Part shown: in pieces, positions 8,686-16,451 of the stretch | How the letters are laid out: each line of letters opens with the position of its first letter | Position numbering within the stretch: the stretch's first letter is position 1 | Assembly: GCF_016653465.1 (NCBI RefSeq) | Contig: NZ_NHSQ01000120.1 | Span: 1-35,193 of the forward strand | Origin: Thiocystis minor | Lineage (GTDB): Bacteria > Pseudomonadota > Gammaproteobacteria > Chromatiales > Chromatiaceae | Reading direction: 5' to 3' | DNA length: 35,193 nt | Translations under genes and position numbers: made by a program | Notes under the pieces: generated by a model | Seen by the model: the letters and a program-made list of their open reading frames with translations, nothing else | The model's database searches: none | What the model was told of the DNA's origin: nothing

Positions 8686-9522
8686 TTAATCCTGATCCGG
8701 CGTGAGATAACCCTTGCAGTTCAACTGAATCGGCATCCACGGCATGACGTCCAGCCGGATAGCTGTGAGTGCGCCACCCCAGAGACAGCCGCTGTCGATC
8801 GCCCAGACGTTATCCCCCTCGCGGTAGCCCAGGGTCGACCAATGGCCGAAGATGATACGCTCATGCCGGGTCTTTCTGTCTGGAACCTGGAACCAGGGCA
8901 TCAGGCCGGTCGCCTGCCTCCCGATGTCTCCTTTTTCCTTCAGGGCCAGCGTGCCATCCGGAGCGCAGAAGCGTAGACGGGTCAGGCAGTTGGTGATAAA
9001 GCGCAGTCGCTCCATGCCAGTCAGTTCGGGTGACCAGCGGTCTGGCTGATTTCCGTACATGGCGAATAGATAATCCCGGTAATCGTCGCCTCGCAGCGCT
9101 CTCTCGAGTTCGACCGCGCGCGCGCGCGCATCCGCCAGATCCCATTGCGGTGGCAGGCCGGCATGAATCAGGGTCAGATTCCGCTCCGGGTCATGGTGGA
9201 GAAGCGGGCGATGACGGAGCCAATGCAGAAGTTCGTCGCGGTCTGGCGCTTTCAGGACGGCATCCAGAGTGCTCTTTTTGGCGTGTTTGGTATTGCCGGC
9301 AGCGAGTGCCAGTAGATGCAGATCGTGATTGCCTAGTATGACCAGTGCGGTCTCTCCGAGATCGCGCACGAAACGTAGTACCTCGAGCGAATCCGGTCCT
9401 CGATTCACCAGATCGCCGACGAACCACAGTCGGTCGGTCTGCGGATCGAAGGCGAGTCGGTCGAGCAGCGCTCTCAATTCAAGATAGCACCCCTGGATAT
9501 CGCCGATCGCATAGATGGGCAT
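8686..9522 (-). CDS. apaH: Symmetrical bis(5'-nucleosyl)-tetraphosphatase
   Basis: Hydrolyses diadenosine tetraphosphate to two ADP and can remove Np4 caps from RNA. The 278-residue product carries the metallophosphoesterase motifs in order: GDIQGC (7-12), GDLVNRGPDS (about 36-45) and GNHDLH (about 64-69), with later HRPLLHHD and HAGLPPQW supplying metal-ligand histidines, and GHWSTLGY near residue 230. It lies downstream of apaG on the same strand with a 116-base gap, matching the apaG-apaH order of E. coli. Confidence 0.97.
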   Translation of the reverse strand: MPIYAIGDIQGCYLELRALLDRLAFDPQTDRLWFVGDLVNRGPDSLEVLRFVRDLGETALVILGNHDLHLLALAAGNTKHAKKSTLDAVLKAPDRDELLHWLRHRPLLHHDPERNLTLIHAGLPPQWDLADARARAVELERALRGDDYRDYLFAMYGNQPDRWSPELTGMERLRFITNCLTRLRFCAPDGTLALKEKGDIGRQATGLMPWFQVPDRKTRHERIIFGHWSTLGYREGDNVWAIDSGCLWGGALTAIRLDVMPWMPIQLNCKGYLTPDQD

Positions 9523-9638
9523 GGTCTTTTCGCGTGCTCTGATTGAAAATGCGGATAACCGCGTCCCGGACGCTGCCGCTTCATTCCCCTGAAGCCGGCC
9601 GTTGCGCGATCGCGGACGTCATGCCAGCCGCGGTCTCG

Positions 9639-10013
9639 TTAGTGGATGCAAGTGGTGGAAACCAGCGAAAAGGCGGGGATCCTGGCCTCGAAACGGATCC
9701 CGTCATCGTCGATCATCCCATAACTGCCGTGCATGCTCCCTAATGGTGTCGGCAGGATGGTACCGCTGGTGTATTGATAGCGTTCGCCTGGCCGTAGATG
9801 CGGCTGCTCACCCACCACACCTTGTCCACGCACCTCCTGCGTTTGCCCGTCGGCATCGGTGATGATCCAGTGCCGATCCAGCAGGCGGGCGGGTTCGTCC
9901 CCCTGATTCTCGATGGTGATGGTGTAGGCGAAGACGTAGCGGCCTTCCGCGGGGGAGGACTGGTCTGGTTGGTATTGGCTCTGAGTCACGATTTTGATCG
10001 AAAATTCTTTCAC
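9639..10013 (-). CDS. apaG: ApaG domain protein (Co2+/Mg2+ efflux protein ApaG)
   Basis: A 124-residue protein of the ApaG/CorD family, a fibronectin-III-like beta sandwich. Seen here: VFAYTITIENQG, LLDRHWIITDADGQ, EVRGQGVVGEQPHLRPGE, YTSGTILPTPLGSMHGSY and IPAFSL, all typical of ApaG. Its molecular role is poorly known; it was linked genetically to Co2+ and Mg2+ efflux. I take the GTG at 10013 (VKEFSIKIVTQSQYQP), which has a TGGAGA site five bases upstream and gives the usual family length. An ATG 48 bases further upstream would add 16 residues without family support. It is probably the first gene of an apaG-apaH unit. Confidence 0.93.
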   Translation of the reverse strand: MKEFSIKIVTQSQYQPDQSSPAEGRYVFAYTITIENQGDEPARLLDRHWIITDADGQTQEVRGQGVVGEQPHLRPGERYQYTSGTILPTPLGSMHGSYGMIDDDGIRFEARIPAFSLVSTTCIH

Positions 10014-10245
10014 CGGAGTCTCCAGTGCGGACAAGCGTATCGGAAAGCGTGATAATACCAATTAAAGCGCGTACGGCATGTTATAGGTTGTTTGTTCGTC
10101 CGATTCGCCTGGCCTGAGCCAACCAACGTCGTGTCCGACGTGCTTTGGAGGTGATCGCGAGAGCCATGATTGACTCGAATCGTTCGGGTTTCTTTCTAAT
10201 CATTTGATAGAGTTGTATGCTGTTGTTAAATGTTTACTCGAAGCG

Positions 10246-10428
10246 ATGGCCGTTATGTTGATCCCTTCCAGACGCAGCCGGCGCAAACCCGATCCGTTTT
10301 TCTTGCTACTGGTTTTTGTCGCGCTGGGTATGTTTGCGACGCTCGGCTATCAAGTGGCGATCTACTCTGATGCGACGGAGAATCCGATCGCGACACAGGC
10401 GCCTCGACCGTCTGACGTGGGTGGCTGA
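10246..10428 (+). CDS. Small single-span membrane protein, unknown
   Basis: A 60-residue ORF (from the ATG at 10246; a second ATG at 10255 is equally possible). A basic N-terminus (PSRRSRRKPD) is followed by one hydrophobic segment (FFLLLVFVALGMFATLGYQVAI) and a short polar tail. By the positive-inside rule the N-terminus would face the cytoplasm. I do not recognise a family. No strong ribosome-binding site is visible. The orderly charge and hydrophobic pattern favours a real gene, but this is a moderate call. It lies 75 bases before the oxidoreductase gene on the same strand. Confidence 0.45.
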   Translation: MAVMLIPSRRSRRKPDPFFLLLVFVALGMFATLGYQVAIYSDATENPIATQAPRPSDVGG

Positions 10429-10503
10429 AAACGCGTTGTGTCCGTTCCCTGACATTCATCCGATCGCATTCGCGTTTTTAGCCTCTCCGGCTGGTAGCTT
10501 CCT

Positions 10504-11481
10504 ATGTCAGAACAGCTTTCGTCCGACAGGACTCGGGTCGCCGTCATCGGTGTCGGCTATCTGGGTCGTTTCCATGCGCTGATCTATTCGCGGATGCCGG
10601 AGGTCGATCTGATCGGCGTCGTCGATATCGATCATAACCGTGCCCGAGCGGTTGCGGCAGAAGTCGGTTGCGCGAGTCATGGCCGCGTCGGAGATCTGAT
10701 TGGCAGGGTCGATGCTGTCAGTGTTGTGGTTCCGACCACCGCTCATCTGGAGGCGGCTGCCCCCTTGCTGTCACGGGGGATTCATGTGCTGCTTGAAAAA
10801 CCGATCGCTCCGAGCCTGGCGGATGGCGCGGAGCTCGTGCGTTTGTCCCAGGCTCATGGCGCGACGCTTCAGATCGGTCATGTCGAACGGTTCAATGCTG
10901 GCGTGATGGCGCTCGCGCAACGAATTCGTTCGCCGCTTTATATCGAGGCCCAGCGCATGGGGGGATTCGTGGAGCGAGCGACGGATGTCGACGTCGTTTC
11001 GGACCTGATGATCCATGACATCGACATTATTCTTTCCTTGGTGGACGCTGAGATTTGCGGCATCTCTGCCGTTGGCGCGTCTGTCTTGACCGAACATGTG
11101 GATATCGCCAATGCTCGTCTGGAATTCGCCAACGGGACCGTCGCAAATGTCGTTGCCAGTCGCGTTTCGGATAAAACCACCCGCCGGATTCGGGTTTTTC
11201 AGCCGAAAAGCTATCTCTCGCTGGACTTTGTCTCGCAAATCATCGACATTGCCTCGCCTTGCTCGGTCGATGGCGCCGCCCGTCCAGAGATCGTGCGTGA
11301 GCGTATCCAGGTGGAGCCCATCAAACCCCTGGATCTGGAGCTTGCTGAGTTTATACGGGGGATTCGCGAAGGCCAGCCGCCACTGGTGGATGGCCGAACC
11401 GGCCTGAAGGCGTTGGAGGTGGCATTGGATGTCCGTGCCCGCATTGCAGCATCCAGCGAGATTGGATGTTTAGTGAAATAA
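10504..11481 (+). CDS. Gfo/Idh/MocA family NAD(P)-dependent oxidoreductase
   Basis: A 325-residue sugar or nucleotide-sugar dehydrogenase-like protein. The N-terminal Rossmann fold has GVGYLG (16-21) and an acidic residue after strand 2 (VVDIDHNRA). The EKP motif is at 98-100 and the family active-site segment follows (HVERFNAGV; DLMIHDIDIILSL). The late segment RRIRVFQPKSYLSLDF resembles members linked to lipid A or UDP-sugar metabolism (GnnA-like), but no lpx or aminotransferase gene is near, so the substrate is left open. It stands alone between a small ORF and a convergent PilZ gene whose stop lies 4 bases away. Confidence 0.88.
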   Translation: MSEQLSSDRTRVAVIGVGYLGRFHALIYSRMPEVDLIGVVDIDHNRARAVAAEVGCASHGRVGDLIGRVDAVSVVVPTTAHLEAAAPLLSRGIHVLLEKPIAPSLADGAELVRLSQAHGATLQIGHVERFNAGVMALAQRIRSPLYIEAQRMGGFVERATDVDVVSDLMIHDIDIILSLVDAEICGISAVGASVLTEHVDIANARLEFANGTVANVVASRVSDKTTRRIRVFQPKSYLSLDFVSQIIDIASPCSVDGAARPEIVRERIQVEPIKPLDLELAEFIRGIREGQPPLVDGRTGLKALEVALDVRARIAASSEIGCLVK

Positions 11482-11485
11482 TCGA

Positions 11486-11830
11486 TTACTGAAGGGTTGT
11501 TTGTCCGGGTTCAGTGTCGCCGAACTTGATCCCAAGCAGACACCGGCCTGCGGTTGGATCTGGTTCAACCCAGACGACCGAGCCAACGCAAGTTGTAATG
11601 CCCGTCCACTCGAGTGCGTCGCACTCGAACGCAAGCATCAATCGAGTCTGCGTAGGATATGGCCGGTCGGACCAGATCCGCATGCCGCCCGCGCTAATGT
11701 CTCGCGAAATACTGTCATAGCTGCACTTCGTTGAGCTGGCAGATGGAGTGCTGATCGGCTGTAGTTGAACATCGCATCCCAGGGGCACGCGAGCATGAAG
11801 GCGACGGTTTTTCAATTCTCTGGTCTGCAT
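11486..11830 (-). CDS. PilZ domain protein (probable c-di-GMP receptor)
   Basis: A 114-residue single-domain protein. The N-terminal arginine motif RRLHARVPL (about 9-17) matches RxxxR and DISAGGMRI (about 46-54) matches the D/NxSxxG motif; together they form the c-di-GMP site of PilZ domains. VGSVVWVEPD and LLGIKFGD are the usual closing strands. All residues expected for ligand binding appear present, so c-di-GMP binding is a reasonable prediction. It could influence pili or surface polysaccharide, both encoded within a few kilobases, but that is inference. It is monocistronic as far as can be seen, convergent with the oxidoreductase gene. Confidence 0.9.
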   Translation of the reverse strand: MQTRELKNRRLHARVPLGCDVQLQPISTPSASSTKCSYDSISRDISAGGMRIWSDRPYPTQTRLMLAFECDALEWTGITTCVGSVVWVEPDPTAGRCLLGIKFGDTEPGQTTLQ

Positions 11831-11997
11831 AGGTCGAAACCGAGAGCATCAGTCAGAAAAACAACTATGAGTATAGCAGCCTGAAACTCCTGTTTGACAA
11901 TGATTCGTCATGCAGTTGGCTTAAACCGGTGGGCGGACAAAGGCTGGTCTGGCCTGGTGCCGATCCGGGTTCAGGCGCGAGGAAGATCCGCGGGAAC

Positions 11998-13308
11998 TCA
12001 AACTGATTTCATGCCGCTATCCATGCGCTGGCATTGATCGCAGATGGAAAACGCAAGCATGATGACATGCAAATGCCGTGTTGCGTATACGATCACAATG
12101 GCATGTAAAGCCGCTTCGGCGGTACCCCAAAACTGATACGCGATCAAAACCCCGACAACCAATGCGACGCTTGTCGTGACCTGTATGCCCAGTAATCGAG
12201 ATTGCCTTCTGCAAACGACCATCACGACGTTTGCAGGAATCGCCAGGGATGAAAAAAAGATCATTGGCGACATGATTTCCAGAAAAATTCCAGCCGTACT
12301 CCATTTCTCGCTCAAAAGCCAGGTAAGAGCCGGCTCGCCATAGCGATGCAGAAGCAGTGCGGGCACAAGCATAACGCCCGCCGTGAAGAGTGACGCTCTG
12401 GTCAATAGGAAGGAAATCGGTCGTCCCTTCTTGATTGCATCCGCCGTATGTTGCGTATAAACAGTGCGAATCGAGGTTTGTAACAAATTAAAAGGACTCA
12501 TTACTAGGCGCTCTGCCATCGCATAAAAACCCGCGGCGGCAGGAGAGAATAGACTTCCAAAAAAGAACAAGGGCAGCTGTTGGCTGGCCATCTGTAACAT
12601 TGCCGTTGGCGTGGCATAAAGAGGGAAATCGCGATATTGCACCGCCAATTGTTTGAAGGTGCTTTGACTCTCTCGCTCCTGGAGTTTGGGCTGGCTGAAG
12701 ATCGAACTCCTTCGGACCATGCAAATAACCCCGGTCAAGGTGCCTAACAGATATCCGGTCATCAAGGCTCCCACGGAACTGCCGCCCACCCAGCCTAATA
12801 CTATCCGGCTGCCTGCTCCAACCACAGTGCCTGATACATAGGTCGTCGCCTGGATTTTGAATTGCTTCATTCGTGTATTCCAGGAAGAAACAACAGTCTC
12901 GATGGAATATAAAAGAAGCATCAAAGGGACGATCCATTCCCATCCTTCAAACTGCTTCATGAATTCGGAATGGGTCAAATCATTCAATAAAAATATCAAG
13001 ACCGTCATGATGGAAACGAACAAGCAGGCGCTTATCAACACCATGGCGACTAATTTGCGAGCATCAATGTCACGATTCGTTAATTGCATGGCCGTGCTGT
13101 AGCTGAGGGTGGCGACCGGCGTTGCAATATGCGCGATCGCAATCAGCAATGCGGCTGCGCCATAATCGGAGGGTTCGAACAGGCGGGCGATGATCGGCGC
13201 GAATCCAAGCAAAACGATCTGTGCAACTGCCTTCCCTGAAAACAGCGTCAGAATGCGTCGCAACAGCTTTGATTCTAGGATTTTTTTATAATTGGCGAGT
13301 TTCTTCAT
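11998..13308 (-). CDS. Oligosaccharide/polysaccharide flippase family membrane protein (Wzx-like)
   Basis: A 436-residue polytopic membrane protein starting MKKLANYKKILESK. The segment ILTLFSGKAVAQIVLLGFAPIIARLFEPSDYGAAAL is the classic first helix pair and motif of lipopolysaccharide/O-antigen flippases (MOP superfamily). About 12 hydrophobic segments follow, including FPLYATPTAMLQMASQQLPLFFFGSLFSPAAAGFYAMAERL in pieces around residue 225-265. It would move lipid-linked oligosaccharide across the inner membrane. The region around 12.84-13.02 kb is only about 40% G+C by my count, well below its neighbours, and no glycosyltransferase genes are near, so it may have been acquired alone. The start at 13308 lies 34 bases after the ybiT stop; a longer frame to 13404 would overlap ybiT. 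Confidence 0.9.
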   Translation of the reverse strand: MKKLANYKKILESKLLRRILTLFSGKAVAQIVLLGFAPIIARLFEPSDYGAAALLIAIAHIATPVATLSYSTAMQLTNRDIDARKLVAMVLISACLFVSIMTVLIFLLNDLTHSEFMKQFEGWEWIVPLMLLLYSIETVVSSWNTRMKQFKIQATTYVSGTVVGAGSRIVLGWVGGSSVGALMTGYLLGTLTGVICMVRRSSIFSQPKLQERESQSTFKQLAVQYRDFPLYATPTAMLQMASQQLPLFFFGSLFSPAAAGFYAMAERLVMSPFNLLQTSIRTVYTQHTADAIKKGRPISFLLTRASLFTAGVMLVPALLLHRYGEPALTWLLSEKWSTAGIFLEIMSPMIFFSSLAIPANVVMVVCRRQSRLLGIQVTTSVALVVGVLIAYQFWGTAEAALHAIVIVYATRHLHVIMLAFSICDQCQRMDSGMKSV

Positions 13309-13342
13309 ATCGACCCCGATCAACGCGGCGACCCGTTGGCAT

Positions 13343-14935
13343 CTATGCCGCTGCTTCTTCGCTCTCCAGATAGTTTTCGTAGTTGCCGCGGAAGTTGACG
13401 GCACCCCGAGGCGTCAGTTCAATGATGCGGGTCGCCAGGGAGGAGACGAATTCCCGGTCATGACTCACGAAGATCAGCGTGCCGGGGTAGTCTTCCAAGG
13501 CGTTGTTGAGAGATTCGATCGATTCCATGTCGAGGTGATTGGTCGGCTCGTCCATCAGCAGGATATTGGGTTTTTGCAGCATCAGTTTACCGAAGAGCAT
13601 GCGACCCTGCTCGCCGCCGGAGATGACCTTCACGGATTTTTTGATTTCGTCCTGTGAGAATAGCAGCCGACCAAGGGTGCCGCGGATGATCTGTTCGTCG
13701 TCGCCGGGTTGTTTCCACTGGTCCATCCAATCATAGAGGGTCATATCCAGTGCAAAATCGGCGGCATGGTCCTGGGCGAAATAACCGAGCCTGCTGTTCT
13801 CGGACCACTTGACCGTGCCGCTGTCGGGTGCCAGGTCGCCGGCCAGGCTACGCAGCAGGGTGGTCTTGCCGATCCCGTTGGGTCCGATGACGGCGACGCG
13901 TTCACCCACTTCGACGCTCAGGTCGAGACCGCTGAACAGGGGGGTGCCGTAGCCCTTGGACAGGGATTTCACCTCCAGCGCCAGTCGATAGAGCTTCTTG
14001 TCCTGACTGAAGCGGAGATAGGGGTTGACCCGGCTGGAGGGCTTGATGTCCTCCAGCTTGATTTTCTCCATCTGACGCTGACGGGAGGTCGCCTGCTTGG
14101 CCTTGGAAGCGTTAGCGGAGAAACGACTGACGAAGGTCTGTAGTTCGGCGATCTGGGCCTTTTTCTTGGCGTTGTCGGCGAACTGGCGCAAGCGTGCCTG
14201 GCTCGCGGCCGTCATGTACTCGTCATAGCTGCCGGGATAGACGCGCAATTCGCCGTAGTCCAGATCGGCCATGTGGGTACAGACGCTATTGAGGAAGTGG
14301 CGGTCGTGCGAGATGATGATCATGGTGCTGCTGCGTGCATTCAGCATCTCTTCCAGCCACTGAATGGTGTGGATGTCCAGGTTGTTGGTGGGCTCGTCGA
14401 GCAGCAGGACGTCGGGGTCGGCAAACAGCGCCTGAGCGAGCAGGACGCGCAGTTTCCAACCGGGCGCCACGGCGCTCATGGGGCCCTCGTGCTGCTCCAG
14501 CGGAATCTCCAGCCCGAGCAGCAGCTCGCCGGCGCGCGACTCGGCGGTGTAGCCATCCAGCTCGGCGAAGTGCACCTCCAGGTCCGCGACCTTCATGCCG
14601 TCTTCGTCGCTCATGTCCGGCAGGGCATAGATGCGGTCACGTTCCTGCTTGATCCGCCACAGTTCGTCGTGCCCCATGATGACGGCATCCAGGACGGTGT
14701 GGTTCTCGAAGGCAAACTGATCCTGACGCAATTTGCCGAGACGCTTGCCGGGATCCACCGAGACGTTGCCTGCGCTGGGTTCCAGATCGCCACCCAGGAT
14801 CTTCATCAGGGTGGACTTTCCACAACCGTTGGCGCCAATCAAACCGTAGCGATTGCCGCCGCCAAACTTGACTGAGATATTTTCGAACAACGGTTTGCCG
14901 CTGAACTGCATGGTGATGTTGGCTGTGGAAATCAA
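13343..14935 (-). CDS. ybiT: ABC-F family ribosome-associated ATPase YbiT
   Basis: A soluble ABC-F protein with two ATP-binding domains and no transmembrane segments, acting on the ribosome E site. Domain 1 has GANGCGKST, the signature region in [16 protein letters not shown], and [12 protein letters not shown]. Domain 2 has [23 protein letters not shown] and [14 protein letters not shown]. Long stretches agree with E. coli YbiT as I remember it ([34 protein letters not shown]-type segments). I choose the TTG at 14935 ([11 protein letters not shown]), which lines up with the E. coli start. The upstream ATG at 15010 lies inside the cold-shock gene's terminator hairpin and would add an unrelated leader. 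The product is 530 residues. No strong ribosome-binding site precedes the TTG. Confidence 0.95.
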   Translation of the reverse strand: MISTANITMQFSGKPLFENISVKFGGGNRYGLIGANGCGKSTLMKILGGDLEPSAGNVSVDPGKRLGKLRQDQFAFENHTVLDAVIMGHDELWRIKQERDRIYALPDMSDEDGMKVADLEVHFAELDGYTAESRAGELLLGLEIPLEQHEGPMSAVAPGWKLRVLLAQALFADPDVLLLDEPTNNLDIHTIQWLEEMLNARSSTMIIISHDRHFLNSVCTHMADLDYGELRVYPGSYDEYMTAASQARLRQFADNAKKKAQIAELQTFVSRFSANASKAKQATSRQRQMEKIKLEDIKPSSRVNPYLRFSQDKKLYRLALEVKSLSKGYGTPLFSGLDLSVEVGERVAVIGPNGIGKTTLLRSLAGDLAPDSGTVKWSENSRLGYFAQDHAADFALDMTLYDWMDQWKQPGDDEQIIRGTLGRLLFSQDEIKKSVKVISGGEQGRMLFGKLMLQKPNILLMDEPTNHLDMESIESLNNALEDYPGTLIFVSHDREFVSSLATRIIELTPRGAVNFRGNYENYLESEEAAA

Positions 14936-14994
14936 AGCAGGGTTCCGCAAAAGGCTGGAGGAAGTGCAGGCCACCGATTCGACGGGCCTGAAAT

Positions 14995-15022
14995 GCAAAA
15001 GCCCCGCCATGGGGCGGGGCTT
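14995..15022 (-). terminator. Rho-independent terminator of the cold-shock gene
   Basis: On the minus strand AAGCCCCGCC, loop, GGCGGGGCTT form a 10-bp stem (15013-15022 with 14999-15008, loop 15009-15012), followed by TTTT. It starts 35 bases after the csp stop and lies 60 bases before the ybiT start, so ybiT is probably expressed by read-through or from a promoter in this short gap. Confidence 0.88.
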
Positions 15023-15056
15023 CCCTGGGCTAGGCAGTCAGGCCTGCCGCCCGGAG

Positions 15057-15260
15057 TTACTGTGGGACGACGTTGGTTGCGCTCGGGCCTTTCTGACCTT
15101 GCTCGACATCGTAGGAGACGCTTTGCCCTTCGGCCAGCGACTTGAAGCCACTGCCCTGGACGGCGCTGTGATGGACGAAGACGTCCTTGGAACCGTCGGA
15201 AGGGGCGATGAAGCCAAAGCCCTTTTCGTCGCTGAACCACTTAACTGTACCTGTAGCCAT
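15057..15260 (-). CDS. Cold-shock domain protein (CspA family)
   Basis: A 67-residue single cold-shock domain, an RNA/ssDNA-binding beta barrel that melts mRNA secondary structure. [18 protein letters not shown] includes RNP1 (KGFGFI), and VFVHHSAV is RNP2; the ending [19 protein letters not shown] is typical. It has a well-defined terminator just downstream. The upstream leader is long (no gene until 15.7 kb), as for cold-inducible csp genes, but whether this paralogue is cold-induced cannot be read from the sequence. Confidence 0.97.
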   Translation of the reverse strand: MATGTVKWFSDEKGFGFIAPSDGSKDVFVHHSAVQGSGFKSLAEGQSVSYDVEQGQKGPSATNVVPQ

Positions 15261-15700
15261 TTCGGTAATCTCTAGAATGAAACTGAACGTGTGTATGTGC
15301 AGACGACTGTCTCGCTATTTCGGAAGGATCTCGGAAGGATCTGCCACGCACTGCGGAGAGGATGAACGACCGGAACACTACAAGAAAACACTGCACTCCT
15401 CTTATGTTGCCGAAGACTGAGCCATTCGGCAAGGCATTTCTGCCGTAAGATCTCTGCGCCGCCTCGAATCGAGTGCGGAACGGGTGTTGTGATCGACGAA
15501 TTTTCTTGGGTTGATCGGACCGATTGGCGGATTTAGAAACCGCTCCGTTCGTTTCATGGACGCCAATGGGTGCGACTGTCGACACGAACAGGTTTGGGCG
15601 TAAAGTTGCCAGGGAGCGGATGGCAGCGATCGCGCGTTGGCCGCCATTCTGCCCTGCCCGTGAAGCCTCGGGGCCACATCTGTGCGACGGCAGTCCAGAT
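15261..15700. other. Gene-free stretch upstream of csp and downstream of pilV
   Basis: About 440 bases with no convincing gene. The part next to csp is probably its 5' leader and promoter region. An 11-bp unit CGGAAGGATCT is present twice in tandem at 15321-15331 and 15332-15342. The part next to pilV continues the pilV frame for 48 more codons after its stop (to a second stop at 15554-15556). Overlapping frames on the plus strand are compositionally shadow-like. Confidence 0.5.
15321..15342. repeat. Two tandem copies of an 11-bp unit
   Basis: CGGAAGGATCT occurs twice with no spacer. It lies about 60 bases upstream of the csp start on the transcribed strand (AGATCCTTCCG when read on the minus strand) and could be part of the leader RNA. 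Function unknown. Confidence 0.6.
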
Positions 15701-16423
15701 TCACCCGGATCTGCATTGCGCAACGAATTCGCAATCCTCTCTGTTGCAGGCTCCTTCCGAACTTGCGCTCCAACTGTTCTGGCAGCAGGTATTCGAGCAA
15801 TCCGGGTGGCTACTGCGTGCATCGAGCTGCGCCTGTTGGCTAGATCCGCTGCGTTTGCAGATGCAGGTTGCCTGCGCAATGGGCCAGGCACCTTCCCCGT
15901 CGGATTCCGCGCCCGCGTCGGAGCGATTGGCCACGTTCGACTCCTCGTCCCGGTGGCGCTGTTCGGCGTCATCGGCTTCTCGGCCACTCATGGTTGGGAG
16001 GTTGCCGAGACCGCCGGTAAAGGGTGCGCTGGGGGCCAGGTAAGAACTGATGGTCACCGATTGTTCCGTGCCGTCGAACGCCTGCCAGTCGGTGGTGACG
16101 CTGACTTCCTTGTAGGCGGGCGAGGCGTGGGGGGTGACTGTCCAATGGCGCCTGAAACCGGTGTTGTCGCCAGCATGGGCCTGGGGGATATCGCGACTGT
16201 CGATGATGCCGGAGTAATTTGTGGACGCCTGGTCGCGGAGCGCTTCGAGTTTCTGTTGCGCGAGGTTGACAGCCGTGGTCTGGGTCTTGGTTTGACTGCT
16301 GTTTTCGTGCATTTGCCCCTGGAACTGGGCGAGCGAGAGAAGCCCGGAAGAGAGCACCGCGAGCGAGATCAATGCCTCGTCAAGGCTAAAGCCCCGTTGT
16401 TTTCCTTTGGTCTGTCTGAGCAT
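15701..16423 (-). CDS. pilV: Type IV pilus minor pilin PilV-like, with Cys-rich tail
   Basis: A 240-residue prepilin. The leader MLRQTKGKQRG ends in Gly before FSLDEALISLAVLSSGLLSL, a class III prepilin peptidase site with Glu at mature position 5. The middle (AVNLAQQKLEALRD; HWTVTPHASPAYKEVSVTTDWQ) is typical PilV. The last about 90 residues are polar and end in a Cys-rich region with eight cysteines (TCICK, PDCSNTCCQN, GACNREDCEF, AQC), suggesting disulfides. The frame stays open for 48 codons after the stop, so a nonsense change or sequencing error cannot be excluded. It starts 28 bases after pilX and is the last gene of the operon. PilV helps prime pilus assembly as part of the minor-pilin tip complex. 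Confidence 0.85.
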   Translation of the reverse strand: MLRQTKGKQRGFSLDEALISLAVLSSGLLSLAQFQGQMHENSSQTKTQTTAVNLAQQKLEALRDQASTNYSGIIDSRDIPQAHAGDNTGFRRHWTVTPHASPAYKEVSVTTDWQAFDGTEQSVTISSYLAPSAPFTGGLGNLPTMSGREADDAEQRHRDEESNVANRSDAGAESDGEGAWPIAQATCICKRSGSSQQAQLDARSSHPDCSNTCCQNSWSASSEGACNREDCEFVAQCRSG

Positions 16424-16451
16424 CGTTGATATGCCTCCGTCTATGTACTCG

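Noticed and set aside
15402-15987. Minus-strand frames downstream of pilV as a separate gene
   Set aside because: Arg/Ser-rich shadow composition and no start signal; they overlap the pilV C-terminus in other frames.
15524-16429. 301-codon plus-strand frame opposite pilV
   Set aside because: It opposes a pilin with a clear prepilin signal and has no ribosome-binding site or motif.
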